From contig CAYZMS010000002.1 of the NCBI GenBank assembly GCA_964479625.1, positions 128,269 to 192,268 of the forward strand: a DNA stretch of 64,000 nt, given 5' to 3'. Below are positions 61,284 to 64,000 of this stretch, one piece after another (positions within the stretch are counted from its first letter, which is position 1; every line of letters starts with the position of its first letter). Below the pieces are notes generated by a model. That model ran no database searches. It was given only the letters and a program-made list of their open reading frames with translations, and had not been told where the DNA came from. A program made the position numbers and the translations under genes. Source of the DNA: CAYZMS01 sp964479625. GTDB taxonomy: Bacteria; Bacteroidota; Bacteroidia; Chitinophagales; Saprospiraceae.

Positions 61284-61318
61284 GCCACCTTTTGAAAGCA
61301 ATCCTGCCAAAAGGTGGC
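61284..61318 (+). terminator. hairpin after the propeller lipoprotein gene
   Basis: GCCACCTTTT (61284-61293) pairs perfectly with AAAAGGTGGC (61309-61318), followed by CTTTAATT. It lies between two convergent genes and probably ends the plus-strand transcript, possibly also the minus-strand one. The T-run is short. Confidence 0.6.
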
Positions 61319-61339
61319 CTTTAATTAGTAAATCCCAAA

Positions 61340-63991
61340 CTAGGGAATTAGCTGAAGTTGCCTGTAGTATTGTTTAAGTTGGGGATCGGTTTCCTTTTCG
61401 GCCATCTCCTTTAACATTGCAGTAACCGCTTCTGCACCCTCAATCCATTCTGCTTTCCTTGCTTCATCAGACGATTCGTCAGCAAGTGTCAACCAATTGT
61501 TGCGCATAGTACTTAGTGCAAGAGCAGCTCCGTAATGATGCCAAATACTTTTTTTCTGGTCCACTCCGTAAGCCTTCAGGGTTTGTGCTGCTTGTATAGC
61601 CGTTTCTATCTCTCCCCCTGAGGCTAATTCCTGATAATCCCTCATCATGCCAACTACATCATAATCCTGTAATTTATTAAAATTGGATTCGAAATAGGGT
61701 AAGTATTGTTGATCACCACTTTCCAGGTAAACATAACCAACCGCCGTCCGGATACTTCCACTGGGAATGTTTTCCAATTCCTTTGCCAACTCAAGGGCTT
61801 CCTCCTGATCGATATAGGACAAAGCTTCCAGAGTTTCGCCTATTACCAGGTAGGAGGGTTCCTTTTCGAAAACTTCTTTTGCTATTTTCGGGAACTGAGG
61901 GTCCGCTGCAAGACCTAATTGATAAATTGCCTCCGACCGGACGGCAGAATGTGGATCTTCAAGAGCCAATGTTCGAAGCTGGGTAGCAAGCTCATCCGTA
62001 AGCTCTTTTTCGGAAAGGGTTTCCAGGGCCATTAGCCGTATACTCCAAAACTCATCCTTTAAAGCAGCTTGAAATAGTTCTTCTGACCATTCATTCTCCT
62101 GGTCTAGTAGGGCAGAAAGGGCATCAAAGCGATCCAGGAAACGGGGTGCATGGTAAAATTGAAAGACATAGTCGTCGGCCGTTTTGTTATCCTGCATTTG
62201 TGCAAGAAGCGTTCGATCAGCGTCGAAAATGATGAGGTCGGGCCGGCCCTCAACCGGAAATCGCAAGGTTTGTTTACGCTGATCAACTACTGCCATATGG
62301 CGTCTTTTCTTACCTCCCTGATAAATATCCACGGGAACCCTTAATTCAAATACAGGGGAGAAAAGCGCTGGATCCTGTATCTGTTCGATCTCAATGATCG
62401 CTTCTTGTCCAATGCTATCAAAACCATAATTGATATCCAGCATAGGGTGGCCTGTACTAAAGTACCATTGATTGAAGAACCAATTGAGGTCTTCACCTGT
62501 GACATCTTCGAAAGCCAGCCGTAGCTCGTGCACTTCCACATCAGAATAAGCATTGTCATTCAAATATTTCCGAAGGGCTGCAAAAAAGGCCTCATCCCCA
62601 ACATAGTTTCGAAGCATGTGAAGGACGGAGCCTCCTTTATTATAACTGTGTGCATCGAACATGTCTTCCTTATCATCAAAACCGAACCAAATCAAGGGGT
62701 GAGCACTTCTCCCCTGAGCACTCCCCATATAACCGGCCCATTCGGAAAGCAGATGATAATCAGCTTCATCTCGACCGTATTTGTATTCCAGCCACAGGTA
62801 TTCACTGTAGTTGGCAAAACCTTCATTCATGGTAAGATTCGACCAGCTTTCACAGGTCACCAAATCACCAAACCAATGGTGGTACATTTCGTGAGCTACC
62901 ACTTTTTCGTTGGTCAGTTCGTCGATCAGTTCCCGCTCTGGTTTTTGCATAAATTCTCCAAAAATCACGGCGGTTGTATTCTCCATGGCTCCTGATACAT
63001 AATCCCGCACTACCACTTGTGCATATTTTGACCAGGGATAGTCCACTCCCAATTGCTCTGAAAAAAACTCTAGCATCTCGGTAGTATAAGGAAAAATTGC
63101 CCTGGCATGCTCTTCAAACTCGGGCTCCACATAATACTGTACTGGAATATCACGCCAGGTTTCCTCCACTAATGCAAAATCCCCAACGGCTAACATAAAA
63201 AGGTAAGGGGCGTGGGGTAGGTCCATTTTCCAGTAGTCCGTCCGGGTACCATCTTCATTTTTTTCCGATTTTACTAAAAGGCCATTGGAAAGGGTCTCGA
63301 GATGGTCTTCCACGGTCACTACCAGTTCCTGCGTGCATCGTTCGTTCGGTTGGTCAAAGGTCGGGAACCAGCGGGAGTTGTGTTCCGTTTCCCCCTGCGT
63401 CCAGATTTGCCGTGGTTTCTCTTTTTCTTCTCCTCGTGGATTAATGAAAAATAGCCCTTTGTCGGAAGTTATGGCAGCGCTCCCGCCTGAAGCAGAAGGG
63501 GTAGCGATATAGTCAATAAAGACCTTAAAGGTATCTGTTCTGGAATAGGTTCGATCCAGTTGGATGTCAACAGTTTTTCCATTCTCGTATTGATAGGCCA
63601 GTTCCAGTCCATTTTCTCCTAAACGGATTTCCTTAAATTGGAATCCCTTGGCATCCAGGGTCAATTGATCTGTTTCGTAGAAAAAAGGGCTTAGGGTAAG
63701 CGTTGCTTTACCTATAACCTGTTCTTTTTCCCAATTAAACCGAAGGGCTAAGCTGGTGTGCAAAAGATCATATGGGCGGGTTTGCGAGGCCCTATAAGTT
63801 TCTCGTTCGAAAGAGGGTTCAGGGACTGAATCACTAATTTCGGGCCTGTCGGCAGAAACATAAAGTGTATCTAGTATGCGTTCTTCCGTAAAAACTTCTT
63901 CAGTAGGGACTTCAACAACTGTTTTACCGCTGCCACAGGCAGATAGTCCTAACAAGCCGATTAAGCTGAGGCCCCATAATGGTTTGATCAT
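61340..63991 (-). CDS. M1 family aminopeptidase lipoprotein with HEAT-like C terminus
   Basis: An 883-residue aminopeptidase anchored as a lipoprotein: signal peptide with lipobox LSAC (C19). The catalytic domain has the GAMEN motif (334-338), the zinc site HEMYH (H367, E368, H371) with E390 in NEGFANYSEYLW, as in aminopeptidase N. The C-terminal about 300 residues form HEAT-like helical repeats (WSIRLMALETLSEKEL, PHSAVRSEAIYQLGLAADPQ). In contrast to the other M1 gene (42314-44656) its GAMEN is intact. It probably trims peptides in the periplasm or at the surface. The ATG at 63991 is nine bases from the window edge, so its promoter is outside. Confidence 0.94.
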   Translation of the reverse strand: MIKPLWGLSLIGLLGLSACGSGKTVVEVPTEEVFTEERILDTLYVSADRPEISDSVPEPSFERETYRASQTRPYDLLHTSLALRFNWEKEQVIGKATLTLSPFFYETDQLTLDAKGFQFKEIRLGENGLELAYQYENGKTVDIQLDRTYSRTDTFKVFIDYIATPSASGGSAAITSDKGLFFINPRGEEKEKPRQIWTQGETEHNSRWFPTFDQPNERCTQELVVTVEDHLETLSNGLLVKSEKNEDGTRTDYWKMDLPHAPYLFMLAVGDFALVEETWRDIPVQYYVEPEFEEHARAIFPYTTEMLEFFSEQLGVDYPWSKYAQVVVRDYVSGAMENTTAVIFGEFMQKPERELIDELTNEKVVAHEMYHHWFGDLVTCESWSNLTMNEGFANYSEYLWLEYKYGRDEADYHLLSEWAGYMGSAQGRSAHPLIWFGFDDKEDMFDAHSYNKGGSVLHMLRNYVGDEAFFAALRKYLNDNAYSDVEVHELRLAFEDVTGEDLNWFFNQWYFSTGHPMLDINYGFDSIGQEAIIEIEQIQDPALFSPVFELRVPVDIYQGGKKRRHMAVVDQRKQTLRFPVEGRPDLIIFDADRTLLAQMQDNKTADDYVFQFYHAPRFLDRFDALSALLDQENEWSEELFQAALKDEFWSIRLMALETLSEKELTDELATQLRTLALEDPHSAVRSEAIYQLGLAADPQFPKIAKEVFEKEPSYLVIGETLEALSYIDQEEALELAKELENIPSGSIRTAVGYVYLESGDQQYLPYFESNFNKLQDYDVVGMMRDYQELASGGEIETAIQAAQTLKAYGVDQKKSIWHHYGAALALSTMRNNWLTLADESSDEARKAEWIEGAEAVTAMLKEMAEKETDPQLKQYYRQLQLIP

Positions 63992-64000
63992 AAAAAAATT

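Noticed and set aside
1..64000. tRNA, rRNA, CRISPR, transposase, integrase or phage genes
   Set aside because: I looked in the intergenic regions and at the predicted proteins and saw no cloverleaf-like tRNA ends, repeat-spacer arrays, or mobile-element proteins.

Overview
The window comes from a chromosome of the phylum Bacteroidota, most likely a marine or aquatic member of the Saprospiria (Lewinella/Haliscomenobacter-like); this placement is an inference from gene content. Supporting signs are the acpP-fabF-rnc and birA/rsfS-ftsH neighbourhoods, a 30-residue basic protein resembling the Bacteroidota ribosomal protein bL38, DUF4292 plus EnvC-like genes in tandem, several TAnnTTTG-type -7 boxes, a mevalonate-pathway decarboxylase and a PorE-like outer-membrane protein. 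Shine-Dalgarno sequences are mostly absent, as is normal for the phylum, and several genes appear to start at TTG or GTG. I saw no rRNA, tRNA, CRISPR array, insertion sequence or prophage. The window reads as ordinary, densely packed core chromosome.

Layout. 1-3.8 kb: an acyl-CoA dehydrogenase and a cytochrome P450 diverge from a 197-bp region carrying repeated GCGAATTTTCGC-type elements. 3.9-7.5 kb (minus): acpP, fabF, rnc and a SWIM-family protein lacking its zinc finger. 8-15.7 kb (plus): pyruvate kinase, a TPR protein, a DUF4292 lipoprotein, an EnvC-like murein hydrolase activator, hflX and an M29 aminopeptidase. 15.9-20.5 kb: a degenerate exonuclease-like protein, then SpoIIM-, DUF4129- and DUF4350-type membrane proteins, a partial form of the cluster usually linked to MoxR and DUF58 proteins. 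20.5-23.2 kb: a MoaD-like protein, a LysM lytic transglycosylase and purine nucleoside phosphorylase. 23.3-30 kb: one drug-efflux operon (TetR, TolC, HlyD-type lipoprotein, two ABC ATPases, two permeases).

30-35.5 kb: a CBS protein, a glycosyltransferase, a 43-residue lipoprotein gene, RNase G/E, the bL38-like gene, a TPR protein and an HU/IHF protein. 35.9-39.2 kb: yicC, gmk, apaG and an NRAMP-like transporter without the usual metal ligands. 39.2-44.7 kb (minus): an alpha-oxoamine synthase, a rhodanese lipoprotein, diphosphomevalonate decarboxylase and an M1 peptidase. 44.8-49.6 kb: the thrA-thrB-thrC operon. 49.7-56.4 kb: clpS, a peroxiredoxin, an EamA transporter, ftsH, rsfS, birA and cinA. 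56.6-64 kb: a 2-oxoacid dehydrogenase E2, a PorE-like protein, a sorbosone-dehydrogenase-like lipoprotein and a second M1 aminopeptidase lipoprotein.

The most notable non-gene signal is a pair of perfect parS-type sites about 404 bp apart. One forms the centre of a 36-bp perfect palindrome just downstream of thrC; the other lies inside the thrC coding sequence. They suggest a ParB loading zone and hence possible proximity to the replication origin. I did not find an obvious new defence or mobile system. The better leads are the parS pair, the small ORFs missed by length cut-offs, the operator-like repeats near 1.9 kb, the truncated SWIM protein coupled to rnc, and the partial MoxR-type membrane cluster.
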